This document shows positions 50,814 to 59,093 of a DNA stretch of 64,000 bases, piece by piece (the first letter of the stretch is position 1; each line of letters begins with the position of its first letter). The DNA is from CAZMGD01 sp964565705. Lineage in GTDB: Bacteria > Actinomycetota > Acidimicrobiia > Acidimicrobiales > Ilumatobacteraceae. The notes under the pieces were generated by a model. That model was not told the origin of the DNA. It ran no database searches and saw only the letters and a list, made by a program, of their open reading frames with translations. The position numbers were made by a program, and so were the translations under genes. The stretch is taken from assembly GCA_964565705.1 (NCBI GenBank), contig CAZMGD010000003.1:17018-81017 (forward strand), in the 5' to 3' direction.

Positions 50814-51238
50814 GCGTCACCTCCCGGCCGGTCGACGAGCACCTTCTCGTACGAGCCGGGACTGGTGATCGCCATGTACGACGCCGGTTCGGCCCCGACG
50901 TTGTGGATGCCGTGGGGCACGGTGGCGGGCACGATCACCGCCTTGCCGGCCGTCACCCGGATCGGGTCGAGGTCGGCCAGGTGGTACTCGACCTCGCCGC
51001 GCAGCACGACGTGCAGGTGCTCGGTCGTCGGGTGCATGTGGAAGTCGTTCCACTGGCCGGGTTCGAGGTTCCAGAGCACGATGCCGAGCTGGCCGGCGAT
51101 CCAGGCGAAGGACACGACGGCCGACTCCTCCGAGAAGATCTGGTAGTCCGCGGGATCGAACACGAACGTCGCCGGATCGTTCGGATCGATCCTGCCGGCC
51201 AGCTCCGCGTGGATCTGCTCGTGTGACGCGTCAGCCAT
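50810..51238 (-). CDS. Cupin domain protein
   Basis: 142 residues from ATG 51238 (TGGAG 6 nt upstream). Cupin motif 1 WNDFHMHPTTEHLHVVLRGEVEYHL (His, His, Glu, His ligands) and motif 2 PATVPHGIHNVG. A metal-binding cupin: could be a ring-cleaving dioxygenase, isomerase or non-enzymatic binding protein. Overlaps the end of the hydratase-aldolase and the start of the SDR, so it is a fixed part of the S4 operon. Confidence 0.85.
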   Translation of the reverse strand: MADASHEQIHAELAGRIDPNDPATFVFDPADYQIFSEESAVVSFAWIAGQLGIVLWNLEPGQWNDFHMHPTTEHLHVVLRGEVEYHLADLDPIRVTAGKAVIVPATVPHGIHNVGAEPASYMAITSPGSYEKVLVDRPGGDA

Positions 51239-52208
51239 TGCCATCTCCAGAGGTCGTGTCGACGTACCCGGCGCGCATCTCGGACCAGGCCTTGCCGTTG
51301 GTCTCGGCGGCGTCGCGCCAGGCCGGGGGGAGGTCGGTGTAGGGCGGGCGCGGTGGGCCGCAGCGCATGTAGCCAGCGACCTGGATGCGGGCCTTCTCGA
51401 GCTGCAAGTTGTACTTGGCGAAGTCGGCGAAGTCGGGGATCGGCAGCGGCACTGACGCGATGTCGGCCAGTATCGCCCGGGCGGTATCGACGTCTCCCTT
51501 GCCGATCGCCGCCAGTGCCGCGACCCATGGCTCCGGGCCCATCGCGCACGACGTGGCCCACGCCGCGGTGACCGACTCCGGCACCGCCTCGTAGGCGGCG
51601 CCGAGCGTGCCGCCCTCACCGTGCATGAAGTTCACCTGCGCGCCCGCGGCGTCGAACACCTCACGGTTGAAGCCGAAGCCCACCTTGCAGGCCACCACGG
51701 TCGGGCAGCGGGCGGCGATGCCCTGCCAGAACGCCAGCGGGTAGTCGAACTTGAAGAAGAACGAGTTCGCGTACACGAGCACGGCAAGGTCGGGCACCGC
51801 CGCGCTGAGGTCGGCGTGGAACCCGACGGCGTTGTCGACCGTCGGTGTCTGCCACAGCGGCAGGCCGACGAACGCCCCGTCGAGGCCGAGGTCGCGGATG
51901 GCCCGCATCTGCTCGACGACCTCCCGGGTGCCGAGCGCAGTGGCGCCGGCGAACAGCGGCACACGCCCGCCGACCGCGTCGCGCACCGCCGGGTACAGCA
52001 CCTGCTTCTCGGCCCAGGTGAGCGTCGCGCACTCGCCGGTGGTGCCGCAGAGACCGATCGCCGACACACCGTCGCGGATCAACTGGTCGGCCACGCGGGT
52101 GATCTCCTCGAGATCGATCGTGTGCTCCGCACCGAACGGATCGGCGCCCTCGCGCAGCGGCGTGGGCGGCAGCGCCATCACGCCGGTGAGATCGCTCGCC
52201 GTCAGCAT
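51231..52208 (-). CDS. Hydratase-aldolase of aromatic degradation (NahE/PhdJ-like, DHDPS superfamily)
   Basis: 325 residues. DHDPS-type barrel with GLCGTTGECATLTWAEKQVL, Schiff-base Lys175 (VVACKVGFGF) and Tyr146 (VLVYANSFFF). The C terminus NLQLEKARIQVAGYMRCGPPRPPYTDLPPAW is the signature of trans-o-hydroxybenzylidenepyruvate and carboxybenzalpyruvate hydratase-aldolases (NahE, PhdJ, PhdG), not of lysine-pathway DapA. Such enzymes hydrate and split an unsaturated 2-oxoacid produced after extradiol ring cleavage of bicyclic aromatics, giving pyruvate and an aldehyde. Couples by TGATG to the SnoaL gene upstream. This is the strongest hint that block 3 degrades a multi-ring or aryl-substituted aromatic. 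Confidence 0.87.
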   Translation of the reverse strand: MLTASDLTGVMALPPTPLREGADPFGAEHTIDLEEITRVADQLIRDGVSAIGLCGTTGECATLTWAEKQVLYPAVRDAVGGRVPLFAGATALGTREVVEQMRAIRDLGLDGAFVGLPLWQTPTVDNAVGFHADLSAAVPDLAVLVYANSFFFKFDYPLAFWQGIAARCPTVVACKVGFGFNREVFDAAGAQVNFMHGEGGTLGAAYEAVPESVTAAWATSCAMGPEPWVAALAAIGKGDVDTARAILADIASVPLPIPDFADFAKYNLQLEKARIQVAGYMRCGPPRPPYTDLPPAWRDAAETNGKAWSEMRAGYVDTTSGDGNG

Positions 52209-52648
52209 CAGGCGCTCGTCGCGAACGTCAGGTACGGCAGGATCGGGCTCATGTCGCTGTAGACCTTCTCGCCGAGGGAGATCTCGCCGTCGAAGGCGAA
52301 GATCCCGACCGACTTCACCGTCGCCATCTCGCCGGGCGTGCTGCCGTCGAGCCCGTTGGGGAAGTCGGTCTCGACCTCGACGATGACGTTGTCGTCGGCA
52401 TGGTGGAAGCGCACGGCCCGGTGGACGATCCCAGGCAGCGCAGTGAACATCAGCTCCAGCAGCTGACGCACCTCGTCCTGGCCGCGCAACACCACGTCGA
52501 TCGACGCCAGGTCGTACGTGGGCGGATCGATCATCGTGGCGAGCACCATGTCGGCGTTCATCTCGGTCTCGCCGCGCAGGTGGGTGGCGAGCGTCGCTTC
52601 GCGCTTGGCGCGCAGCTCGGCGCTCGGCGATGTCGGGGTGTCGGTCAT
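52208..52648 (-). CDS. SnoaL-like/NTF2-fold protein
   Basis: 146 residues. RAKREATLATHLRGETEMNADMVLATMIDPPTYDLASIDVVLRGQDEVRQLLELMFTALPG and IFAFDGEISLGEKVYSD follow the SnoaL_2/ketosteroid-isomerase-like layout. Third NTF2-like protein in the second regulon. Lies between HsaA-like monooxygenase and hydratase-aldolase, with TGATG coupling to the latter. Perhaps an isomerase or double-bond shift of the ring-opened acid before aldol cleavage. Confidence 0.8.
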   Translation of the reverse strand: MTDTPTSPSAELRAKREATLATHLRGETEMNADMVLATMIDPPTYDLASIDVVLRGQDEVRQLLELMFTALPGIVHRAVRFHHADDNVIVEVETDFPNGLDGSTPGEMATVKSVGIFAFDGEISLGEKVYSDMSPILPYLTFATSA

Positions 52649-52682
52649 TGGAGTGCTCCTCTCAGGTGCGGATGCGGGTCGA

Positions 52683-53885
52683 TCAGCCGAACGGACCGGG
52701 CGCTGGTGGCAGGCCCATCACCATCCGACCCCAGTTGCCGTACGCGGTGTCGGTGTTGAACCCCTGGTGGGCGGCGAGCCCGCGCACGTCGCGCCACCAC
52801 TTGTTGGCCGGATGTCCCTCGAACAGCGCCGACCCGCCGCTGCGCCGCATCGTCTCGTCGACGACGTCGGTGCACAGCTTCACGGCGAACGTCGAGTCCC
52901 GGCCGACGGCCAGGGCGCTGGCGGGATCCGCGGGCCCGTCGCCCGGGTCGTCGAGCTGCCGGGCGGTCGTGCGCAGGACCGTCTCGGCCGCGCTCACCAT
53001 CGCCGACACCTCGCCGATGTGCACGAGCATCGGCCCCTCGGTGCCGATGCGCTCACCGGTGTAGATGAGCCGCTTCGACTGCATGTACTCGGTGAAGTGC
53101 TTCACCGCGGCGCGAGCCCCGCCGAGGATCGGCGCGGCGAGATAGATCGCGAGGCAGGTGAACGACCGCCGGAACAGCGGCGACGTGTTGACCTCGGCCC
53201 CCGGCGTCATGCCCATCAGGGCGAGCATCGGGTCGAGGATCCGGTGGTCGGGGATCACCGTGTGCTCGATCGACAGCGAGTTGCTGCCGGTGCCCTGGGC
53301 GCCGACCGTGCGCCAGTCGGTCCCGACCGCGTAGTCGGTGCGCGGCACGAGACCCCACCGCATCGCCGGTGGCGTGCCGTCGTCACCGGCCGGCGTCCGG
53401 AATCCCACCATCGCCCACTCGGCGTGATCCGATGCCGACGAGAACGGCCAGGTTCCGTCGGTCAGTTGCCAGCCGCCGTCCACCCGCGCCACGCCCGCTC
53501 GCGACGGCGCGAACGACGAGGACATCAGCACCGTCGCGTCATCGTCCCAGATGTCGTGCTGCGCCTGGTCGGGGAACAGGCCGATGATCCACTCATGGCT
53601 GGCGAGGATGACGTACGCCCAGCCGACCGACACGTCGCCCTCGGCGAGGGTCGCGCCGACGTCGAGGATCGCCTCCACGCCGAGCTCGGGACCGCCGAAG
53701 CGCGCTGGCTGGTTGAGACGCAGCAGGCCCGACGCCCGCAGCTCGTCCATCGTCGAGTCGGGCACGCGGCGCAGCGCTTCGGTCTCGGCCCACCGCTCGG
53801 GCAGCCGGGCCGCGATCGCCGCCGCGCGCTCGACGGCGTCGTCGGCGGTCTGCGGCGGGTCGGTCTGGACGGGTGACTCGATCAC
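52683..53885 (-). CDS. HsaA-like flavin-dependent monooxygenase (acyl-CoA dehydrogenase fold)
   Basis: 400 residues from GTG 53885 (GGAGCG upstream); the frame extends to 53924 but no better start exists. RRVPDSTMDELRASGLLRLNQPARFGGPEL, DVSVGWAYVILASHEWIIGLFPDQAQHDIW, SSSFAPSRAGVARVDGGWQLTDGTWPFSSASDHAEWAMVG, GAQGTGSNSLSIEHTVIPDHRILD and the C-terminal SGGSALFEGHPANKWWRDVRGLAAHQGFNTDTAYGNWGRMVMGLP follow HsaA/HpaB-like group D two-component monooxygenases. They ortho-hydroxylate phenols to catechols using FMNH2 from a reductase; no reductase gene is seen here. First gene after S4, immediately upstream of the operon that holds the hydratase-aldolase. Confidence 0.88.
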   Translation of the reverse strand: MIESPVQTDPPQTADDAVERAAAIAARLPERWAETEALRRVPDSTMDELRASGLLRLNQPARFGGPELGVEAILDVGATLAEGDVSVGWAYVILASHEWIIGLFPDQAQHDIWDDDATVLMSSSFAPSRAGVARVDGGWQLTDGTWPFSSASDHAEWAMVGFRTPAGDDGTPPAMRWGLVPRTDYAVGTDWRTVGAQGTGSNSLSIEHTVIPDHRILDPMLALMGMTPGAEVNTSPLFRRSFTCLAIYLAAPILGGARAAVKHFTEYMQSKRLIYTGERIGTEGPMLVHIGEVSAMVSAAETVLRTTARQLDDPGDGPADPASALAVGRDSTFAVKLCTDVVDETMRRSGGSALFEGHPANKWWRDVRGLAAHQGFNTDTAYGNWGRMVMGLPPAPGPFG

Positions 53886-53986
53886 GCAAGCGCTCCATGG
53901 CTCAGACGGTGGGTGGCGGCTCACCGCGCGGTCCCCGGTTCGCGCCCGATCGGTCTGCCGACGCCATCATCCTTCATCATCCACAC

Positions 53987-54006
53987 CTTGATGTCAATGT
54001 CTTGAT
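53987..54006 (-). promoter_or_regulatory. Second-regulon operator/promoter, site S4
   Basis: On the minus strand ATCAA-GACA-TTGACA-TCAAG. -35 TTGACA (53997-53992), 17-nt spacer, AAGGAT (53974-53969) as -10. It leads leftward to the HsaA-like operon. The plus-strand form TTGA-TG-TCAA-TGTC-TTGA spans 53988-54005. Confidence 0.78.
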
Positions 54007-54014
54007 ATTCATGG

Positions 54015-54710
54015 TCAACGCAAGTAGCTCGCAGCCACGAGCTCCCCTTCGGCGGCGAGTTCGGCGGCGCTCCCGGCCAGCACGACGTCGCCATGGTTGA
54101 GCACGACCGCGCGGTCCGCGACGCGCAGCGCCTTGTGCACGTGCTGCTCGACGAGCAGCACACCGCAGCCGCCGTCGGTCGCGATCGTGCGCAGGACGGG
54201 TAGGAGTCGGTCGACGATGATCGGCGCCAGGCCGAGGCTCATCTCGTCGACCATCAAGAGGCGTGGGCGGCCGAGCAGCGCTCGCCCGAGCGCGAGCATC
54301 TGCTGCTCGCCACCCGACAGCAGTCCCGCCCGCCGGTCGAGCAGCGGCTCGAGCGCCGGGAACAGGTCGAGCACCCGCTCGAGGTCACCTGCGCCGCCAC
54401 GCCCGAGCCGGAGGTTCTCGCGGACCGTCAGCTGGAAGAACAGCGCCCGGTCCTCGGGCACGTGCCCCAGACCCAGGCGGGCGAGCTGGTGCGGCCGGCG
54501 GCCCTTGGTCGTGGCGCCGAACAACGTGATCTCACCGTGCAGCACGGGCAGGATGCCTGAGATCGTGAGCAGCGACGTGGTCTTGCCCGCCCCGTTCGGG
54601 CCGAGCAGGGCGACGACCTCGCCCTCGGCGACCTCGAGGTCGAGATCGCGCACGACGGGCACGCCGTCGTACCCGGCGCGCAGGCCCGACACGCGCAGCA
54701 GCGCGGTCAC
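54015..54710 (-). CDS. Branched-chain amino acid-type ABC transporter ATP-binding protein (LivF family)
   Basis: 231 residues from GTG 54710 (GTGA overlap with LivG). Walker A LLGPNGAGKTTSLL, GHVPEDRALFFQLTVRENL, signature LLSGGEQQMLALGRALL, Walker B LLMVDEMSLGLAP and H-loop LLVEQHVHKAL. Short LivF form without Q-loop extension. Energises the importer with LivG. The last gene of the S5 operon; S4 lies immediately past its stop. Confidence 0.92.
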   Translation of the reverse strand: MTALLRVSGLRAGYDGVPVVRDLDLEVAEGEVVALLGPNGAGKTTSLLTISGILPVLHGEITLFGATTKGRRPHQLARLGLGHVPEDRALFFQLTVRENLRLGRGGAGDLERVLDLFPALEPLLDRRAGLLSGGEQQMLALGRALLGRPRLLMVDEMSLGLAPIIVDRLLPVLRTIATDGGCGVLLVEQHVHKALRVADRAVVLNHGDVVLAGSAAELAAEGELVAASYLR

Positions 54711-55477
54711 GAGGTGCCCTCGGGCTCGTCGATGCCGAGGTACGCCTCGCGCACGAGCGGATCGCTGCGCACCTCGTCGGCACTGCCGTGGGCGATGACC
54801 TGGCCGAACTCCAGCACGTAGATGCGCTGGCAGATGCCGAGCACCAGGCCCATGTCGTGATCGACCAAGAGGACGCTCGTGCCGTGATCGACCACTCGCT
54901 GGATCGCCCGGCCGAGCTGCACGCTCTCGTCCGAGTCGAGCCCGGCCGCGGGCTCGTCGAGCAGCACGACGCGCGGTTCGGCGACCAGTGCCCGGGCGAC
55001 GCCGACGAGCTTGCGCTGGCCGAGGGAGAGGTCGTCGGGCATGCGGGGCAGCAGGTCGCCGATCCCGAGCACGGTCGTCGCCCACTCGAGCGCAGAGCTG
55101 TGACACCGCCGCCGGGGGCGCACGACATCGGCGAGCGGCGCCCACCACTTGGGGCGCTCCGCGGCCACCAGCAGGTTCTCCTCGACCGTGAGATCGCCGA
55201 ACAGCTCCAGGGACTGGAACGTGCGGGTCAGGCCGGCGAGCGAGCGGCGGTGCGCGCCGAGCCGGTTCATCTCCTGCCCGCAGAACTCGACCACCCCGGT
55301 GCTCGGCACGAACCCGGTGATCGCGTCGATGCAGGTCGTCTTGCCCGCGCCGTTGGGCCCGATCAGGCCGACCAGCTCGCCGCTGTCCACGTGCAGGTCG
55401 ACCTGGTTCACCGCGACGAGACCACCGAAGCGGACCATCAGGCCACGGGTCGCGAGCAGGGTGGCACGCTCGGTCAT
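54707..55477 (-). CDS. Branched-chain amino acid-type ABC transporter ATP-binding protein (LivG family)
   Basis: 256 residues. Walker A GLIGPNGAGKTTCIDAITGF, GLTRTFQSLELFGDLTVEENLLVAAE, signature LSLGQRKLVGVARAL (LSxGQ form usual for LivG), Walker B VVLLDEPAAGLDSDES and LLVDHDMGLVLGIC. Partner of LivF. Overlaps the permease stop (ATGA). No sign of divergence; probably functional. Confidence 0.92.
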   Translation of the reverse strand: MTERATLLATRGLMVRFGGLVAVNQVDLHVDSGELVGLIGPNGAGKTTCIDAITGFVPSTGVVEFCGQEMNRLGAHRRSLAGLTRTFQSLELFGDLTVEENLLVAAERPKWWAPLADVVRPRRRCHSSALEWATTVLGIGDLLPRMPDDLSLGQRKLVGVARALVAEPRVVLLDEPAAGLDSDESVQLGRAIQRVVDHGTSVLLVDHDMGLVLGICQRIYVLEFGQVIAHGSADEVRSDPLVREAYLGIDEPEGTS

Positions 55478-57600
55478 CGGGCGAGCCCACCAGAGGTCGC
55501 CGTGGTCGTCAGCGGATCAACGGCAGCCGTCGCTTCGGCCTCGTCGCCGTGCGGCTGGCCGCCCGCGGCGTGCTGCCTGCGGCGGCGGCGCTTCGCGCGC
55601 TGCTCGTACAGGGCGCCGGCGACACCGGTGGGATGGAGCACGGCGACGACGATCAGGCCGAGCCCGCTCGCCAACTCCTGCCAGGCCTCGATGTGCACGA
55701 CCTTCTCGAACAGCACGGTGGCCAAGCCGCCGAGGATGGTGATGCCGGCGATCATCGCCCCGCCGATGCTGGCGATGCCGCCGAGGTAGGCCACGGCGAG
55801 GAGGCTGAGCGACTGGAGCGCGGCGAACCCCTGCGGTGACAGCCGGCCACCCGCCTGGTAGGCGAGCAGTGCCCCGCCGAGCCCGGCGACGAACGACGAC
55901 AGCGCGAACGCGGAGAGCTTGACGCGCGCGACGTGCACGCCCGCCGCTGCTGCTGCTGCCTCGTTCGAGCGCACGGCCAGCATCCGCCGCCCGGTCGTCG
56001 AGCGGCGCAGGTTGGCGACGGCGAGGCACATCAGGCAGGTGACGATGAGCACCAGCACGCCGAACACCGGTGAGGGGATCTTGTCGTCGCCGAGGAAGAA
56101 GGAGTCGAACGGACCGAGCCCGATCCCGAACAGCTTCGGCGAGTCGGCGGTCAGCGGGCGGGCCTCGTACTGCGTCACCGTCGGGTTGTTGAACACCATC
56201 TTCTCGAGCACCACGGCGAGCGACAGGGTGATCACGGCCAGGTTGACCCCGCGGACGCGAAGCGCGGGGATCCCGACCAGCACACCCAGCACGGTCGCGG
56301 CCAGCGCGGCGAGAAGCGGCGCCAGCGGGAACGGCACCCCCCACCGGCCGGAGATCCACGTCAATGCGAACGCGGAGAATCCGGCGATGGCCATCTGGGC
56401 GAGGGAGATCTGGCCGACGTAGCCGGTCAGCACGACGAGCGACAGCGCGAGGGTGACCCCGATCAAGGAGGTGGTGATCGCCTGGCGCACGTCGAACTGG
56501 AGGAACGACACGGCGACGAAGCCCACCGCGAACAGCGCCGTGACTCCGACCCCCGGGTGGTTCACGGGCGGTGCGCTGGGGAGCTTGCCCTCCCGCAGCG
56601 CGCCGCGGGTCGGGAGGGTGTCGCCGCGAACCATCATCGTCACCGCGATCACGAGGAACGGCACCAGCTCGCGGCTGCCGCGAGGCAACCAGTCGGTCGC
56701 CGGACGGGAGTCCAGGTACTGCACGAGCTGGTCGAGCATCCCGATCGCCAGCCCGGCCACGGCGGCGACGATGAAGGACGTGAAGCTGGCGACGAGGGCG
56801 GCCGCCAGCGCGGGGATCACGAACAGCGTGAAGTTGACCGGGCTGATCGTCGTGATCGGCGACACCAGGATCCCGACCAGCCCGGCGAGCAGCATCGCCA
56901 GCACCCAGTTCGCGCCGGCCAGCACGTCCGGGCTGTAACCGAGCAGCGACGCACCCTTCTCGTTCTCGGCAGCTGCGGTCGTCGCCAGGCCGAAGCGGGT
57001 GGCCCGGTACAGCAGCGTGAGCAGGAGCGCGAGGACGACCGTGACGGCCGCCAGCAACAGGCGATCCCACGGGATCACGACGCCGGCGAAGTGGAACCCC
57101 GACGTCGGCAGGATCGAGCCGACGCTTCGGCTCTCGGATCCGAAGCGCAGCGTGATGCTCGCCTGGAGCACGAGCATGATGCCGACCGCGGCCACGACCT
57201 TGGCCAGCGGCGGCGCGTCGTGCATCGGTCGGAACACGAGGAAGTGCACCAGCAGCCCGATGATCATCCCGGCGCTCAGCGAGATGAGGAGCGCCGGGAT
57301 GAACGGCATCGGGTCGCCGAAGCCGAGGAACGTCGGCCAGTCAGGGAGGTCGAGGTCGCCGCCGAAGAACCGGTTCGCAACGCCCTCGACGAGCGCCAGC
57401 GGGTTGGGCAGCGGCAGCAGCGGCATCCGGCCGCTGCGCCGCAGCTCGCTGTAGGTGTAGGCCACGAACGCCGTGACGGCACCGTGGCTGAAGTTGACGA
57501 CCCCCGAACCCCGGTATGCGAGCACCAGGCCCTGTGCCATCGCCCCGTAGAGCGCCCCGGCCCCGAGGCCGAGGAGCATGAAGGCGAGATACGAGTTCAC
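55474..57600 (-). CDS. Fused LivH-LivM-type ABC permease
   Basis: 708 residues from GTG 57600, with about twice the length of one Liv permease. Residues 1-300 are LivH-like (ALYGAMAQGLVLAYRGSGVVNFSHGAVTAF, AGANWVLAMLLAGLVGILVSPI), residues about 340-660 LivM-like (LVVLTGYVGQISLAQMAIAGFSAFALTWISGRWGVPF, GVNLAVITLSLAVVLEKMVF, AFALSSFVAGLGGALLAYQAGGRLSPQGFAALQSL), joined by a polar loop. The cytoplasmic tail is basic (AKRRRRRQHAAGG). Two domains in one chain fix the stoichiometry of the import channel. The substrate is set by the binding protein; given the context, not necessarily an amino acid. Confidence 0.92.
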   Translation of the reverse strand: MNSYLAFMLLGLGAGALYGAMAQGLVLAYRGSGVVNFSHGAVTAFVAYTYSELRRSGRMPLLPLPNPLALVEGVANRFFGGDLDLPDWPTFLGFGDPMPFIPALLISLSAGMIIGLLVHFLVFRPMHDAPPLAKVVAAVGIMLVLQASITLRFGSESRSVGSILPTSGFHFAGVVIPWDRLLLAAVTVVLALLLTLLYRATRFGLATTAAAENEKGASLLGYSPDVLAGANWVLAMLLAGLVGILVSPITTISPVNFTLFVIPALAAALVASFTSFIVAAVAGLAIGMLDQLVQYLDSRPATDWLPRGSRELVPFLVIAVTMMVRGDTLPTRGALREGKLPSAPPVNHPGVGVTALFAVGFVAVSFLQFDVRQAITTSLIGVTLALSLVVLTGYVGQISLAQMAIAGFSAFALTWISGRWGVPFPLAPLLAALAATVLGVLVGIPALRVRGVNLAVITLSLAVVLEKMVFNNPTVTQYEARPLTADSPKLFGIGLGPFDSFFLGDDKIPSPVFGVLVLIVTCLMCLAVANLRRSTTGRRMLAVRSNEAAAAAAGVHVARVKLSAFALSSFVAGLGGALLAYQAGGRLSPQGFAALQSLSLLAVAYLGGIASIGGAMIAGITILGGLATVLFEKVVHIEAWQELASGLGLIVVAVLHPTGVAGALYEQRAKRRRRRQHAAGGQPHGDEAEATAAVDPLTTTATSGGLAR

Positions 57601-57629
57601 GAGGTGGTGCGTTCAGCCGTTCCGTGACG

Positions 57630-59021
57630 TCAGTTGGCGTAGGCGTCGTACGGGCCGGGCACCGCGTCGGTGAACGTGCCGTCGTCGTTGATCCGCATGA
57701 TCCGGGTCTCGGTCGTGCAGAGCGCCGGCAGCACCGCGCCCGGGCACGACAGGGTGCGGGGCCCGAGGAACATCGGCCCGGTGAAGGACATCAGCCCGTC
57801 GCGCCAGCTGTCGCGGCTCAGGTTGTCGGCGCCGATGTCGTTGCCGATCTGCCACAGCGTGATCAGCTGGCCGAAGCTCTGCGAGGCGCTCGTCAGCCCG
57901 ACGGCGTCGCCCAGTCCTGCGGCCTCCATCTGGGCGATGAAGAGGTCGAGCTCGGGGTCCTCATCGGTCAGACCGGGCAGCACCGACGGTGCGCCGACCA
58001 GCCAGTCGGTGACGCCGCCGTTCGTCTCGTTGATCACGCTCGGGTCGCCGCACGACGAGACCGCGAGCACCGGCTTGTCGGAGCCGATCTGGGTGAGCGC
58101 GTTCGCCACCTGGGTGCAGGTGTTGGCGGCCGTGACCAGGATGTAGGCGTCGTTGTCGTTCGCCTGGAGGGCGCCGGCGAGGTCGGTCTCGGCGGTGCCG
58201 GCGAGCACCGAGTCGATCGTGATGCCGTCGAGCTGCGGCGCCGCCTTCATGCTGTCGATCACGGCCTGGCCACCACTGTTGCCCTCGGCGACGACGGTCA
58301 GCGACGTCGCGCCGAGCTCGCGCACGGCGTAGTCGGCGAGGCCGACCACGATGCCGGCGCCACCCGGCGTGAACGCGATCGCCGACGGGCTGGTGTAGTC
58401 GGCGGTGTTGAGCGGGGTGCCCTCCAGCGCGACCAGGTTTCCCTGCTCGAGCACCGGCCAGAACGCGTCCGAGCCGAGCACGAACTGCGTGGTCACGATG
58501 TGGATCGAGTCGTCGTTGACCATCTGCTGGCCGCACTGCTGGTTGCTGTCGGGGTCGAGCCCCGTGTTGCAGTCGACCAGCTCGACCGGGTGGCCGCCGA
58601 TGCCGCCGAGGCTGGTGTTGATGTACTCGACCGCGCCTTGCGCGCCGGCCAGGGGGCCGGGGAACGACGGTGTGCCCTCGCTCTGGTTGACGAGGCCGAT
58701 CCGCACCGGATCGAGCGAGTCGTCGGCCGCACCGGTCTCCTCGGGGATGAAGAAGTCCCCGTCGGCCATCGCCTCGGTCGTGGACGGCGCCGCCGTGCTG
58801 CCCGAAGCAGCGGTGGTGCCCGGCGCGGCGGTGGTCGCCGTGCCGCCGCCTGCAGTGGTCTCCGGCGCAGCGGTCGTCTCGGCCGCGGCGGTCGTGTCCG
58901 CGGCGGCTGCCGTCGTCGCCGCGGCCGTGTCGTCCGTGTCGTCGTCCCCGCCGCATCCGGCGGCGAGCACGGTCAGCACGGCAGTGCACGCGAGCGCGCG
59001 CGTCCAACTCGATCGCAGCAT
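57630..59021 (-). CDS. ABC transporter substrate-binding lipoprotein (Peripla_BP_6 type)
   Basis: 463 residues. Signal with lipobox LAAG-Cys23, an acidic Asp stretch, and an Ala/Thr-rich linker to about residue 80. Then VRIGLVNQSEGTPSFPGPLAGAQGAVEYINTSLGGIGGHPVELVDCNTGLDPDSNQQCGQQMVND, ASTLTVVAEGNSGGQAVIDSMK-type strands and C-terminal sheet, as in LivJ-like proteins. Tethered outside the membrane and delivers ligand to LivHM. ATG 59021 with GAGGGGGAT. Under site S5. In actinobacteria, such proteins often bind aromatic acids or other catabolic substrates, which suits the operon context (inference). Confidence 0.9.
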   Translation of the reverse strand: MLRSSWTRALACTAVLTVLAAGCGGDDDTDDTAAATTAAAADTTAAAETTAAPETTAGGGTATTAAPGTTAASGSTAAPSTTEAMADGDFFIPEETGAADDSLDPVRIGLVNQSEGTPSFPGPLAGAQGAVEYINTSLGGIGGHPVELVDCNTGLDPDSNQQCGQQMVNDDSIHIVTTQFVLGSDAFWPVLEQGNLVALEGTPLNTADYTSPSAIAFTPGGAGIVVGLADYAVRELGATSLTVVAEGNSGGQAVIDSMKAAPQLDGITIDSVLAGTAETDLAGALQANDNDAYILVTAANTCTQVANALTQIGSDKPVLAVSSCGDPSVINETNGGVTDWLVGAPSVLPGLTDEDPELDLFIAQMEAAGLGDAVGLTSASQSFGQLITLWQIGNDIGADNLSRDSWRDGLMSFTGPMFLGPRTLSCPGAVLPALCTTETRIMRINDDGTFTDAVPGPYDAYAN

Positions 59022-59073
59022 GTGAAATCCCCCTCGGTTGCTTGCCCCTGGGGTCAGTGAAAACCATCAGCTA

Positions 59074-59093
59074 CTTGATGTCAACACCTTTAT
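59074..59093 (-). promoter_or_regulatory. Second-regulon operator/promoter, site S5
   Basis: On the minus strand ATAAA-GGTG-TTGACA-TCAAG; the same TTGACATCAAG as S1 and S4, with one A in place of C in the distal arm. Drives the transporter operon starting at 59021. The -10 (TTCACT, 17 nt on) is weak. Confidence 0.7.

Noticed and set aside
51231..52208. 4-hydroxy-tetrahydrodipicolinate synthase of lysine synthesis (dapA)
   Set aside because: The GECATLTWAEK segment and the AGYMRCGPPRPPY C terminus match hydratase-aldolases, and the operon is catabolic.
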